The notes under the pieces are model-generated. The model did no database searches and had not been told where the DNA came from. It worked only from the letters and a program-made list of their open reading frames with translations. From contig NC_085876.1 of assembly GCF_034702125.1 (NCBI RefSeq), positions 5,664,364 through 5,728,363 on the forward strand: a stretch of DNA of 64,000 nt. Direction: 5' to 3'. Of this stretch, positions 30,378-43,800 are shown piece after piece; position 1 is the stretch's first letter; each line of letters opens with the position of its first letter. The DNA comes from Engraulis encrasicolus. Lineage: Eukaryota; Chordata; Actinopteri; Clupeiformes; Engraulidae. Made by a program: the position numbers and the translations under genes.

Positions 30378-31870
30378 CATAGACGTTTTGACATTTATTT
30401 TTTCCACAATTAAGACCTCTGTGTCATATTCCCAAGGAATGGTAGCATCGCATCTGCTCTGCTGTGCTGAGTCAAAGTAATTCATAAGCCTACTGGTTGT
30501 GTTTTCCCTGCCCATTCACAACTTTGATGGCCTGCAATTTATTCAGATGTGTTCTACAACTTTTTGATGAAACTTCCATTTTACATTTGATACCACAAAC
30601 TAGGCTTACTTGTTGTGCTGTGTGGATTTTTGTTAAGCAGGGATCTCACTTACCAATTAGCATGTTCTCCTCTTGTTACCAGCATCAGTCTGAACCTGAC
30701 TGGACACCTGTGCACGCCACCATATGTGAACTCTGAGGGCAAGTGTAGAAGCCTGGCAAATAAAGACAGGAATAAGTCTCAGTATCACTGTAGGCTGTAC
30801 AGCAGGGTGGGCAACTTTCATTATAAGGTGGGCCAACATTTTTAATTACCACAATCAGTGGGCCACATCACCACGCACTTGAGAGAATTTACAAAAGGAT
30901 ACTTCACTTTTTCTTTATTTATACCTGAATGCTTACACTATTGATTTATAGGGGGTTAAAAACTGTCCTTTTTCTTTTTTTAAAAAAGTGAGAAGTTGGG
31001 CTGCATGTGGCGCCCGAGCCTCCAGTTGCCCATCCCTGCTGTACAGTATCCTAACAGAAAGGCTCTCATAGTATTTCAAATAATGGTCTATATAAAAACT
31101 GGTTATAATAGGTACAGTGCAGCAGCATAAACAGGGTTGAGGGGGTGGTTTCTTTTATTTCGTTGTACCTACCGAGTAGTAGTTTAGCCAATGTCTGTGT
31201 GACACGTTCATGCTGCCACCTCCACAGCATCCTCTTCACAACCGCAGGGGCAAAACACCTGAAAACATAATAATGTAATCCTTTTTCAGTCCAAGATATA
31301 GACTAGAAAATGAGTGACAGCATCACAATCAGGTATGCAAGTGTAGTGGACCCCCCCCATTTTTGTCTTTTTGTTATTCCCTTATTCTCACTCCCTGTCT
31401 TTTTGTTGTCCTGTCAGAAGTTGTCTTTTAGTTTAATTATGCTGTTGCACGTTCTCGCCAATAGATGGCATCATAGGACCAGCAATGAGTGCAGAGACCC
31501 TCTGGTGCAGTAGCCAGTGACTTCGGTCACATAAAGAACGAAACGTGGAAGTGACAGGCTTTGTTATGATACAGAAGGCAGCAGTGTCAGCTGTACAGTT
31601 ATGCTGAGGAAAATGTAAATAAACAACGAACTCAGCAAAACTCAACACACTTGAGGACCTTATTCATTGAGTGTGCAACATAAGCATTCACGCAATAATG
31701 CCACCAGGTCACATTTAAGATTTAACTAGGAGTATTTTGTTATGGATCTTATGTAGTGATAGACTTACCATTTCTTGTTATGGCATATCTGGCCTATTCC
31801 CAAGAGAAGGCTGATGTCCCTGTCTGTTGATCTGATTTTGACGTCGGCAAGATGCTTCGTGCTGTCTGGG
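30378..31870 (-). mobile_element. Inverted, internally deleted copy of the 3.9 kb element
   Basis: Read on the minus strand from 31870 it starts CCCAGACAGCACGAAGCATC. It then jumps directly to the AAAATCAGATCAACAGACAG sequence (23940 in the other copy), a deletion of about 1.1 kb. All three downstream splice-flanked segments follow with their introns. A second gap joins the fourth segment to the TTAATTGTGG...AATAAA region, removing about 0.7 kb including the SINE site. The copy carries the same hAT MITE as the left copy. Confidence 0.85.
30803..31038. mobile_element. hAT MITE, inverted-copy counterpart of 24720-24952
   Basis: Same element at the orthologous point of the inverted copy, flanked by the same CTGTACAG duplication (30795-30802 and 31039-31046). 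This shows the insertion predates the duplication of the host element. Confidence 0.92.
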
Positions 31871-33059
31871 TTTCAAACCTAGTGGTGAAATGACAAGGGA
31901 TTTTATGTAAACAAAATGCTTATTTCAGTAAGTGTACATACAGTAAACAGATCTAAGAAGTTCCCAGAGCACCCTACGATAGCTGGCATGGTTGGCACAA
32001 AGACCCAAAGAGCAAAATTGTCCCAAGATTGTCTTCCAAACAATTCCACTCCAAACATTTTCCTTCTGAAATAAACAATGTCCATATCCAATCAAACCTC
32101 AGTAGGCAGCTATCTCGTCAGGTCGGCCTTACCATAGACACATCTGTGGCCCGTAAATTTACAATCTCAAACGTCATCACCATATAAGCCATGGCACAAC
32201 ACAAGCGTTTTTTTTCTTATAATAAACAAGATATCTCGGCACGTTTGCGCTAGTTATCTGAACACTGATTGTTAGCGAATGCCCGAAATAGTGTAGAGCT
32301 AGCTGCCATTTATGTTATGCTAGCTAGAGTCAAGTCATCTCATCCAAACTAGCCACAGTAAGGGGGGAATTACGCTTCAAATGAACGGGAATGACTAAAA
32401 ACTTTAGAAATATATTGTTAGAATGTACCGTATACAAGGTTAGTCTATGAGGTTAAATAGTTTTCTTACATATATATCTCAGTTACGTACCTTATCTTCT
32501 GCACGAATCGAGGCCTCCTGTTTCATTGGCACGAATGAATGAAAAATCCTGTCAGGGAGCGGAGCAGTTAACTGCAGCCGTTTGTTTACAGTTGTTACCA
32601 GGGCAACGCAGCTAGGACCCCAAAGCGACAGATAAGGCAGAAGCGACAGGTAAGGTACCGACAACATGCTAAACTGCCAGAAGACGTGTCATCTAGGCAG
32701 GTGAGGGGACGTCACAGTGGCTTGTGTTCTAAAACCTTGCGACTGCGATTTGACATGATTAATCTTTTGAAACTGCTTGCAACAGCTCGCAACTCCGTGC
32801 GACGATTGATTCACACCACTGCAACTCGTCGCTGCAACTCTCTGCAACCTTCCCGTCTCGTCGCGAATCTTTGATGTGAACTGGCCTTTAGTGTAGAAGT
32901 AGGCCTACTTTCTGATTGTGATAAGGCAAATAAACAAAAGGTTATCTTTAGGAAAGAATTACTTTTTTTTTTTTTTTTAAACAAATCAACCAAACACTTC
33001 GCTGAAGAACTAACATTTAGACATGGGCACAAGGCAGTACGAGGTGAAAGAATGAAAGG

Positions 33060-33579
33060 AAGTCAAAAACTATTTTATAATTTTATTGATGGCAATTAAC
33101 CATGGTTTTATTTTTCACTCATTCAAATAGTAATGGCTTTAAAATTAAGTAGACGTCCTTATTATCCAAAGTCACCCTAGTCCATTTAAACAAGTCATAG
33201 AAAAATATATACTTAACACTTTTTACAATACTGGTTTTGGTCCAAACAAAAGTGGATCAGTATAGCCAATATACCTTTAGTCGTCAAAGGATCCCCAATT
33301 TGCATTTAAGAGTCTTTTAAATGGATTTGGGCAACTTTGAACAAAGGGCTTTACATAATAATAAAATCTAAAAGACAAATGCTGAACAAAAAAGGTTTCC
33401 TTTAACACCCACGCGCAGAAAACAAAACAGGGAAAAAAAAATCACATAAAAAAGAAAGAAAACACTATTTACAAGTATTTTGTAATATTGAAAGGCCAAT
33501 TAAGAGCAAGAAAGTACAGAGACAGAGCAAGAGGGAGAGACTGAGCAAGAGATAGAGATGGGAGAGAAGGTTTTTTTAT

Positions 33580-33619
<40 letters not shown>

Positions 33620-34751
33620 AAGAAAGAGAGCAATATGAACAGATTTTGAAAACTACAGAATTACAGAGGTGTTTTTTTTCCAGGGGCTTCTTCTTAAACC
33701 CCCCACAGTGCACCCTCTTGTATAAACACATTCATTAGCTTCTCCTCATGTAAGACGGCACTCGACCACACTGGCTACCACCTCAAACTCTAAACCCAGC
33801 TCAGACACGCCAACATACATACACACACGCTCAGCCCTGTTACTGTACACAAGAACGTGCAAACGCGTACCCTTTCACACACCACTCATGCGCACCTACA
33901 CACTCTTTTTAACAGCTGTACAGGGAGGGGGGGGAGAAACATGTACACGTACAACCACACGAACAAACGTACAGACACACGCACGCGCGCTTAAGCGTCC
34001 ATCTCTGTTCAGCACATTTTTCAAAACAACATCTGTACATACAGCAAACTCCGGCAGCCTGACACAGTAAAAGGGAAAAAAAAGAAAGAAAGAAAACAAA
34101 ATCAAAACCAAAATGTCTTTGCTGCCACGTCCGAACATCAACCTGATCAGCCCACTGGGGGAAAAAAAAGAAAGAAAAAGGGAAAAAAATCAAAAGAGAA
34201 ACCAAAATAAAAAGATTTCAATCCCCTTAACTGGATTGTGTCAACTCCATCGAATTCGTTTTGCATTTGTGTTTATGATCCAACCCCCCCCCCCGTTCCA
34301 CAATGCCTCAAAATAACGCTCAAGTCCTTGCTCACGACAATGGATGTTAAAAATAGACCCTCATAGTCACATGAAGCAGAGGTTTGTGGCTTGATTGACA
34401 TTTTTGTTATTATATTATTATTTTTGCTTTTTTTTCTCCTTTTTTACTTTTTCTTAAGCGTCAAGTGTTTGTTTTTAAAGTCTGTTTGGTTGTTTTTATT
34501 TATTTGATTCTATTTATTCGCTCAAGTCCCGTGTTTGTGAGTGTAAGTGCGAGCGTTTTTGCTCCATTCTTCTTCTTTCCTTCCGATTACTGACCCCAAA
34601 AGGTCACACCAGGTGTCCTCTGTGCTGCAAACACACCGCTCATCCTCTTCTCTCTTTGCCCTCCCTCCACCAGGCAGGTGCCCTGCAGTTACCAGAGGTT
34701 GCCCAGCGGAGGGAGCCCTTGCTCCGTGTCCATCGTGTGTCTTTGTCACGT
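33060..34751 (-). other. nup153: NUP153 3' UTR (probable)
   Basis: AT-rich noncoding sequence after the NUP153 stop, with A/T-rich blocks and a GA microsatellite at about 33585-33616. AATAAA on the minus strand at 33112-33107 is a reasonable polyadenylation signal; others lie near 34495-34515. The exact end is not determined. Confidence 0.5.
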
Positions 34752-34830
34752 CTACTTCCTGCGCCGCACTGCTGTCTTGATCTTGCGCCCAGCGATGGGA
34801 GTGGGTGGACCCCCGGAACTCTTCACCGAC
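34752..34830 (-). CDS. nup153: NUP153 exon 22: basic C-terminus and stop
   Basis: Encodes SVKSSGGPPTPIAGRKIKTA VRRRK and stop TAG at 34754-34752. The basic tail matches the human C-terminus. Confidence 0.97.
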
Positions 34831-37800
34831 CTGTAGCATCACATCAGTTAAATTAACACATTTTTGTCAACTATCAAGGATTATGTATATTGACCAAAGC
34901 ATGAAGTATAACAAACACAATTTCTATTGAAATTATTTTCTTTAAAAAGGTGATTTAGTAATGAACTTCGCTTTGTAGAAAAAAAGAAAGATATCAGCAT
35001 GGATAAAGGAGAAAGCATACATCTAGGATTAAGCAGACATTGTTGCACTGAAGTAAGGCCCTCGATATGCTTGCTGCAGGATACGTGTGCGCAGGTGCAT
35101 GAACACATGAACATGCGTATTTCATGTAAATTTTGCGCGTGTTAGATATGGATATTTATATGGATTATTTTACATCACGATAGCGATAATCATCACGATT
35201 TAGCCTAAAAAAAAAAAAAAATCAATAAATAAATAAATAAATCCATAGTCAACCAGTTTGACGGAAAGGGTCGAAAAAAATCTGTCATCGCCTGTATTCA
35301 CCAGTCATCTCGTTTCCCAATGTGAGAGTCCCACAAACCAAGAAAACCACAGATGCGCAAATTGCGGCCATGAGAGTAAACAGCAAGGTTCACGTTAGCC
35401 AGCTGTGGCCGGACATTGGCATGAATGACCGGCAAAATACAATGTCCTCGGACAAAATGTCCGACAAAAAATGACTGCAATTAGTCAGTGAATGATATTA
35501 GCTCATTTTAAATACAGCCGTCTCCAAAAGTGTTGTCGCCTATCCATCTGTTTTGAATAATAACCCGACATTCAATTAATCACTTGGCTTCAGAAGTCAC
35601 TCATATGAAAGCTACAACCCTCCCGAATGAAGTTTTATGTACAAAAATAAATTTCATGCGCCAAAGAAAGATTGACCCTTTAATGAACACAGACAGGGCA
35701 GAATATGAAAAAAGAAACATTGTACATAAAGTGAAACATGGTAGGGATACAGTTCTAATAAGGAACTGCATGCATGCTGCAGGTGTTTGAGGGCTTTTAT
35801 CATAGATTAAATCATGAAGTTAAAAATGTATTGCTCTACGAATAGCAAATCTGTCACCATCTCTCATTGACCTGGCTAGATGTGAGGTATAATCTGCGAT
35901 CTGCTTACCCGATGTTGAATGCTGGAGTGGAGTTGAAAGCGAAGCCTCCTCCAGGAGCCGTGGGTTGGGGGGCGGCGGCCGGAGCAGCAGCGTTGGGGCC
36001 ACCGCCGAACGTGAAAATCCCCGAGCCAGCGGCAGCCGGCGCCCCAAATGCACTGGCACCACCAAACTGGAAACCACCGCCTGACAGGAAAGAAAATCGA
36101 TTAAGGAAAAAGGTTCTTCCAGAGTTACAATTGCTGCATTCTAACATCTGCCTATTAACATACTGCTACCATCAACTCTCTACTTTGAAAACTATATAAA
36201 AAAGGTACACACTAACTGCACTGTTTTATAAGGCAGTGTATTTATTGGGTTGTATATGTGGCAGGAGCAGACAATTTTGACTAGATCTTAACTTGAGAGG
36301 AAGGGAAAGAGCAGCAGTTCCAAAAGATATTTGGTTTTGTTCGTCTCAGAATAACCTTCCCAAGCATTGTTTTCAATACAATTACAGCAAAACACAGAAA
36401 AAACACAGTAAAAACACAGAAATGAAATGTTTAAATTACTGCCATAATAATTCTTTGTCCAAGAGCTGATCTGCAGTCCCTACCTTGGCCAGCGGTGGTG
36501 CTGGAGGATCCGAATGCCGGCGTGGCGTTGGCCGCCTGTCCGAAGACTGGTGCGGCGCTGGGCTTGGCCCCGAAGGCTGGGGGCTGCGAGGTGGCCGCCG
36601 AGAAGGAGGGGGTGGAGGAGCCGAACGCAGGGGCGGCTGGCTGCTGCGTTGCCGCCTGGCCAAATGAGCCAAAACCACCAGAGGAAGGGGCGCCGCTGAA
36701 GGAGAAGGGTGACGGGGCTGCAGGAGAGGGGGAAGGGGGGAGAAGAGATGGGTGGATGCTTAGATTTCAAGTCTATCTGAACAGTTTCACAGGTAAAAGC
36801 AAGGTCTGACATTAGTTAAATTTAAGGTCAGAAATTCTGTCGGCATTAAAATCTCTACAGGCTTCGAGGAAAGCGATGGGGCTTTGGGAGTGGAGAGAGA
36901 CAGGAGGATGTTTATTAGAGATGATTAGGTTTAACTGTACAGAAGTTTAGACCCTGAGGACGGCTAAGGCCAAAACGCTGGCATGATGCACAGACAGACA
37001 CTTTCAGAATTTAAGGTCAGGAATAGTGTTGGCTGCGACATCTCATTCTGCAGACTTTGAACAGTTATAATGACAGCTGGAGAGTGGGAGGATGGCAGCC
37101 ATCAGCTTCCAATTGGAAATGCCAAGCTGGTGATTTCAGCTTGTAATCAATCAACAGGGACAGATACAGCAATATTTAATTCATGGGAAATAGTGTCAAT
37201 GAAATGACTTGTAATCAGGCTGAAACCAATCATTCCAATCTGGACTGCTAGGCCTGTAACACCTGTGTGTGTGTGTGCGCGCGCGCCCTACCTGCAGATG
37301 CGGGCGTGGAGGAGGTGGCGGCTCCAAAGGGGTAGGGGGGCGGTGCGGCGGCGGTGGTCGATGCCCCGAAGAGGAAGGGCTGAGAGGGGGTGGCGGAGGT
37401 GGCAGCAGGAGCAGCGGGAGCCGTGCTAACGTCCTGCGGCTGCGAACCAAATAGGAAGGGCGCCTTAGCCGGTGGCGCGTCAGTGGCAGAGCTCTGGCCG
37501 AACAGGAAGGTGCCGGTGGAGGCTGGTGCGGGGGCAGGGGCGGCCAGGGAAGAGGTGGTGGTGCTGGCGGAGGCTCCGAAGAGGCTGGGGGCGGGGGGAG
37601 TGGTGGAGGGGGTGCTGGAGGAGGCAGCTGCCATGAAGCCGCCGAAAGCTGGCTTGGTAGCAGATGCGTCTAGAGGAAATAAATTAGGACGTTCACCACA
37701 TCAGAAATCAACATTACAACTGAGTTTACCAACTTAACAGCCCATCATTTGTTTTAGAGAGGGGCAGGTAACAGCTCCTCAGTTACTAGCTAATGAAAGT

Positions 37801-40800
37801 TTATTGCCTTTACATATTATTGTTAATGCGTTTGTGTATAAATGCAATATGCTTATATGTATTTTTAGCTAATATGCATAAAAAAGCCAACAAAAATACA
37901 AAATGACTGATTTTATAATTGGTAACAAGAGATATGGTCTTAAATTGGTATCAGGAACAGCAAAAAAGAGGAAGTAAAGGGTATTTCATAAACTATCAGA
38001 GCCATGGATAATTGTGACTAGCCACAGGAACACAGGACACAAGTGGGCAGGGGAGGTCTATTGACTTACTCATAGCATAATCTGGTCTTATATCTGATGA
38101 ATCTGTGGCCTTTTAAATGTATTCACTTCTAAAAGTAGAGCCCTGAAAGCTCCTCTTGTCGATAGAAGGCATAGAGCTAGCTCTTTAAAGACAAAATGTA
38201 TGATTTTAGAGGTCAATATGTTTTTTTGAAGCACCGAGTAGCTTCGAGACCTTGACTTGCACATTCTGAAAAAAAAAAAATCTGAATAGAAAATAGATGG
38301 AAAAAAGTGACTCAGTTCAGACATGTGGCTGGTTTTCTTGTGGCTAGTCATATTTAATGGCGTACAGCAACTCACCTGTGCTTCCCCCAAAGGTGAAGGA
38401 AGGTTTGGAGTCCTCTGGCTCGCTCTTCTCCGCAGGCTTCCCGAAGCTGAAGACTGGCGCTGTAGACTCCGCAGCAGCGGCGGGAGCAGCAGCCGTGACA
38501 TCAGTCTTCCCGAAGGTGAACCCTCCTCCGACAGGAGCCGTGGAGGTGACGGACTTCTCTGGCTCTTTAACCGCTCCGAACACGAAGCCGCCGCCGCCGC
38601 TACTCGAGACAGCCGGGGCGGCAGCGCTCGCATCCTTCTCGAAGGAGAAGGTAGGGGCAGACAGCGTCGGCTCCTTGGGCGCTGCTACAGCGGCCTCGCC
38701 AAAGACGGGCAGCGAGGAGGTGGTGGTGGCAGCAGCAGAGGAGGAGGAGTCCTGGGGGGTGGAGAAACTAAAGGTGGGGGCGGGGGCTGCCGTAGTGGTG
38801 GTATCTGTCGTCGTCGTCTCCTCTGGTTTGGAGAGACCGAAGGTGAAGCCAGTGGAGGGGGCAGGGGAGTCTGTGACAGACGCAGGGGGAGGGGTACTCG
38901 ATGCAGGTGTTGCGCTCGACATGCCAAATGTCACGCTACCGCCGCTGCTGGAACCAAACTTGAAGCCTCCACCTAAGCTAGGGGCGTCAGCCTTCTTAGA
39001 GTCTTCAGAGGAGGAGGTGGATGATGAGGAGAGGCCGAATGTGAAGCCTCCGGTCGAGGCTTCGGTGGTGGCTGTAGACGATGAATCAGAAGCTGCGGTG
39101 CTACCGAACTTAAAACCTCCCGTAGAGGACGAAGAGTCCGACGCGCCTCCGAACTTGAAGCCGCCACCGCTGGAGGAGTCTGAGGTGCTGCTGCCACCGA
39201 ACTTAAAGCCGCCAGAGGGGGCGCTAGAGGAGGATGAGGAATCGGTGGCGGTGGTGCCGAACTTGAAGCCACCCGTGGAGGCGGCCGGGGTACTACTGCT
39301 GCTGCTGCTGCTGCTGAGGCCAAACTTGAAGCCTCCAGAACTGGAGTCAGAGGCTGCTGAGGAACCAAACACTGATGCTGGTGGAGAGGGTGGGGACGGG
39401 TCAAAGAACAGAGAGATGTTAGTAAGGGATAATTGAGGGAATACCCTTTTTATAAGCAAAAAATATGGGGAGAAGTTCTAAAGAAAATTGGAGAACATAC
39501 AACAGAACACAACACTTTCAGAATAACATTCTAGCAAAGAGAATTCTTTTGCAGAATGCTATAAGACACACACTCCCATCCACCTGCTTATTTCACAGAA
39601 ATGGAACTCATCCAATCAGATTCAGTCATCAATGCTACCTTTAGGCTCCACTTTGGCTCCGGGCTTGTTGGTCTGACACGCCACACACTGCAGGTCGTCC
39701 CCCTTGTTCTGGACGCAGCACACATCACACTCCCAGCTGCCCTCCGCCTTCTTGAACTTGTCCCCGAAGCCCACTAGGGGCGCCGTGGAGCTGGAGGAGA
39801 GAGGGGGCAGGGAGGCAGGCGCCGCAGAGGATGCTCCTAAATAGGAATGGAGAATATACGTACAATAGGGGTCAAAATGACTGATCAATACCTTGTATAA
39901 TAACTCATTTATAATAACTTCAAATTCCACGAATTCCACAATAGTATAAGCATTCCTTAATTGGATTCCTGGATTCCTTTAAAGTTATTCTACTGTACAT
40001 GTGAGCTGGCACCATTATACACACTGTAGTAATAGATGGAAAGAATACTACTGAATATTACTACCAGAGTTGTCCGTGAGCACTCAGCAGGACCCCTGAT
40101 GCATCGGCTATGAAATCGAGCATCCCATAACGACAAGTTGCCATTTGTCAGAGGCCAAGTAAAAAAAAAGCCCTGTCGACAAGCTTAGAATCCTACTGAA
40201 AAGCCAGTTTTGCTTGTAATAGGATTGGCAATGTGCTTTTCCTCTACCTACACACGCAAATGTTTAATATCGACAGTGATAAAGGCATTCAACAGTGATC
40301 TTGGCAAGGTATTCAAAGCTGTCTTCCAGTGGCTTTACAGTACCTGGTTTAGCAGTCTGGCAGGCCACGCACTTGGCGTCCTGTGCCTTGTTCTGCACCA
40401 TGCAGGTGTCACACTCCCACGACCCCTCTGGCTTCTTGAACTTCTCCCCGAAACTCAGTAGCCCTCCTGATGAAGAGGAGGTTGTAGTAGCAGCAGCAGC
40501 ATCGGGAGTACCGGCCGCAGTGGTGGTGGCGGAAGATGAGAAAGATGAAGAGGAGGGTGTGGAGAGAGAAGACGGCAGGGTGAGGCCAGGCTTGACGCCC
40601 GTGCCCGGCTTGGCGGTGTCGCAGGCCACGCACTTGAGCGCGTCGGGTTTGTTCTGCACCAGGCAGGTGTCGCACTCCCAGGTTCCCGCGGTAGGGGCGA
40701 ACAGGGATGCCAGACCCGGGCCAGAGCTCGCCGATACAGACACCGCAGGGGGTTTACTGTCCAATTTGGAAGAGGAAGAGGAGGAGGATGAGTCTTTCTG

Positions 40801-43800
40801 GGGTTTAGAAGTCTGGCAAGCGACACACTTGGAGTCTGCTGCCACGTTCTGCACCATGCATGTGTCGCAGCTCCAGGAGCCCGACGCGGGCTTGAATTTG
40901 TCCCCGAAGCCGGAGAGGGGAAGGGCCGGAGCCGGCGTAGAGGAGGAGGAGGGGGTTGAGGTGGGGGTGCTGGAGGCAAAACCTGCGGAGGGAGCGAGAC
41001 TATTTATACAGCTATGCCTACAATCAAAGTGAAATCGAAAACACTTGTGCCACTTTTACACAAGTTAAAAACTGAAGAATTCCAGGGTGATTGGTCAGAC
41101 CTGAACATTCTGAATATGTATGATCAAAAATAAAATGGATTAATAAATGTGGGTCAAAGAGTGTCCATATTGACAAGAGGGAGAACAGTAGCCTACACAG
41201 CCACAGATCAGTATGTAGGCCACATGAGAGAAGATAAATGCTCATCTTACCAGGAGCTTTGAGGAGATCCAGCACGCTGCCCTGCTTCAGGGTCTTGGCT
41301 GGCTTGAAGGGGCCCTCGAACTCTGCTTTCGTCTCTGCACTAGGTGGACTCTTTACTGCAGATTCAATCAAAACACAATAGACAAGAGTCACAAATTAAA
41401 AGTAGTAGAGCCATTAGACCAGAAAACCTCCTCATAGGTTGTGTGACCACTTATGTTAGCTTGCTAACGTTAATTTGCTTACACGAAAACATAGACCATA
41501 ACTATGACAACAGGTTGGCAGCTATCAAACATATTCGCTAGATGGCAATAGACCATGTCCTTGAAGATGCAGTTGTTCATGAAGAAGCTCAACTTGGAGG
41601 TGACTTCTCCATACCTGCCAGGGTGATGGGTGAAGCAGCAGCAGAGTCATTCGACACAGCGAGACCAGTCTTCATAACAGGAGCGCTGAAGGTGAACCCA
41701 GACTGGGAAAGACGCACACACATCACAAACATTAATAATAAGACAACCCAGACATCACAGAGGCAATAAACAAAAAAAGACATACAAACAGTGACATCAT
41801 CAATATCTTTGATTGCAAAGATGCTGAAAATCTCAATAGATGGCACTTACTGTGGGAGAGAAGGATGGAGGGCTGGCAGGTGTTGCCTTGACGATAGGAG
41901 AGGCAAAAGTGAAGGGCAACGAGGGAGGAGTAGAGGGCACTGGAGGATCCTACAGGGGACACATAAGAGGGACAAACACACATTCATTAAAGTAAACCAT
42001 CCCAATGCATCAAGTACCTCTACTACTACGACTACTAGTACTACTAATAAAAGTTAAGTGAACCATTCCAACTTCAAGGGAAAGTAACTTGCTTTCCTCC
42101 CATTTCCAGTCAGATAACAGGACAGTCAGATAACAGGCAGTTACAATCTTCAAATTTGCGTCATCTTGGGCACCGATGCAAGTGCAGACGAGTCCTTGCA
42201 GCTCTCCCTTGATCTCCTTTGGGATTAAATAAGCCATCTCATACTCCTCAATGAAATCAATTCATTTCAAAATGTTGGAGGAAAAAAAACCTTCTTGCAT
42301 GTTGTCTATACCCACAGTTAACTGTCCAAATTCGCCAACGGGTTTGAGATTCCACAGAATTCGATTGTTGTAGAATTCTACTGAGCACTAAGTGGTTAAG
42401 TCATGGTACACGATTCACATTGAACTAAAGCCACCGAAGATTGATGGCTACAGACAGATTGCGCATAGTAGCAGTATCGCGGTAGTGTACGATGAATCCT
42501 TTTGGTTTCGTTTCTGTTTTCTCCGTGAAAGAGGAATTTCCAGTTGCCATGCCTGTGCCCTGCAGCAGTGCGTAAAAAAGCAGCGCTTCCACACCCATAG
42601 CCACACCTCTGCTAGGGTCAGAGTACAAACAAGTTCAAATTCGTGTGAACTCAACAGGCACAATGTTCCTACTCAAAGTCAGATATAACATTTGCTTTTG
42701 CACCACTATCCATCCCATGACATTACATGACTGCATGCGAAATGGTCAAATTCCTTGATCTTCCATGACTGGAAAAACCTTTACTGAAATTCCATGACAT
42801 GCCACAAATTCCATGACATGCCACAAATTCCATGACCCATGGGAACCCTGACAGGCCTTACATTGCAAGCAAACCGCTTCCCAGTATTACAGTGTAGTCA
42901 CTGCATGTCGCATGTGTCTAAAAATGGACAATGTCAGTTTGAAAACCGCACCTTTTACCTGCAAGCCGTTTCCCCAATTTTCTGCCCCAAACTTCACCAT
43001 CCTATCGCAAGTGACTGCAGTAAGTGTTTAGAAAAAAATCCAATTGGCTGCGTTCAGCACATCAGCATACTGCATACAGCATACTTATGTGACCGCCATG
43101 GAAGGGCAGCAGGTTGTGAGGGAAATGTGCAATACAAAGTACACATTGTTCAGTGTTGTGATGATGACGGGCCATCGTAACAAACATGTAAATACTACAA
43201 ATATGTAAACACATGCAAATACTAGGAATAATAAAAGCCTGCGGACCTATGGTCAAGCATTTTCTCATCAGACAACAAAGGGAAGAAACACAGAATTCTC
43301 AGGGCAGAAAAAGGAGGGTCGGTCATGCCAACAAATGGTAAATGCACCCTACTACTGTCCCACACCTGATTTCTGCCAGCATGCTGATAATATCAGGGTT
43401 CCCACTCTAATTCGGATATAAAATTCCATGATTTTCCATGACTTTCCAGACCCAAAAAACAGAATTTCCATGACCATTTCGGTAAAAAGAAATGATGTTA
43501 AAAAGTTTTTTTTAAAGTGTGAAAACTAAAGATTATCTTCACCCCTAGCCGTCACCGAGCCACCGCCAGACTTCAGTGGGCTCATTGCATTCTAAAAATG
43601 TTGCACATCACAGTGCAAAACTTAACCGTCTCTGGCGAAGCGTTGTAGTATAACCAGTAAGAAACAATGTAGTACACCAAACAATTTTTTTTTTTGCTTT
43701 TACACAACTGTTAAGAAAATTCCATGATATTCCATGACTGTGCATGCAAAACGGTAAAATTCCATGACTTTCCTTGACTGGAAAAACATGTATGAAATTC

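Larger units (their letters stand above)
27204..32662. repeat. 40-bp inverted pair enclosing 5.4 kb
   Basis: 27204-27243 (TGTCGGTACCTTACCTGTCG...) and 32623-32662 are perfect or near-perfect reverse complements. They enclose the inverted copy of the 3.9 kb element. They may be the ends of a larger element into which the copy was inserted. Confidence 0.7.
21021..32888. mobile_element. 11.9 kb nested transposon region bounded by inverted ends
   Basis: The left boundary 21021-21055 (AAGGCCAGTTCACACCAAAG then ATTCGCGACGAGACG) is nearly the exact reverse complement of 32854-32888. Both boundaries are followed inwards by CTGCAA/CAACTG-rich sequence. Inside lie a tandem duplication, at least five smaller elements and an inverted element pair. 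The ends have PIF/Harbinger-like character, but the flanking bases (TTAA on the left, TTTA on the right) do not make a clean target duplication. They may be two separate elements of one family. Confidence 0.6.

Noticed and set aside
21021..32888. Transposase gene for the composite element
   Set aside because: No frame with a DDE-type or hAT/Harbinger-like transposase segment was recognised on either strand.
40295..41032. Plus-strand frame of 245 codons over the NUP153 zinc-finger exon
   Set aside because: Reverse reading of exon 16; cysteine spacing is meaningful only on the minus strand.
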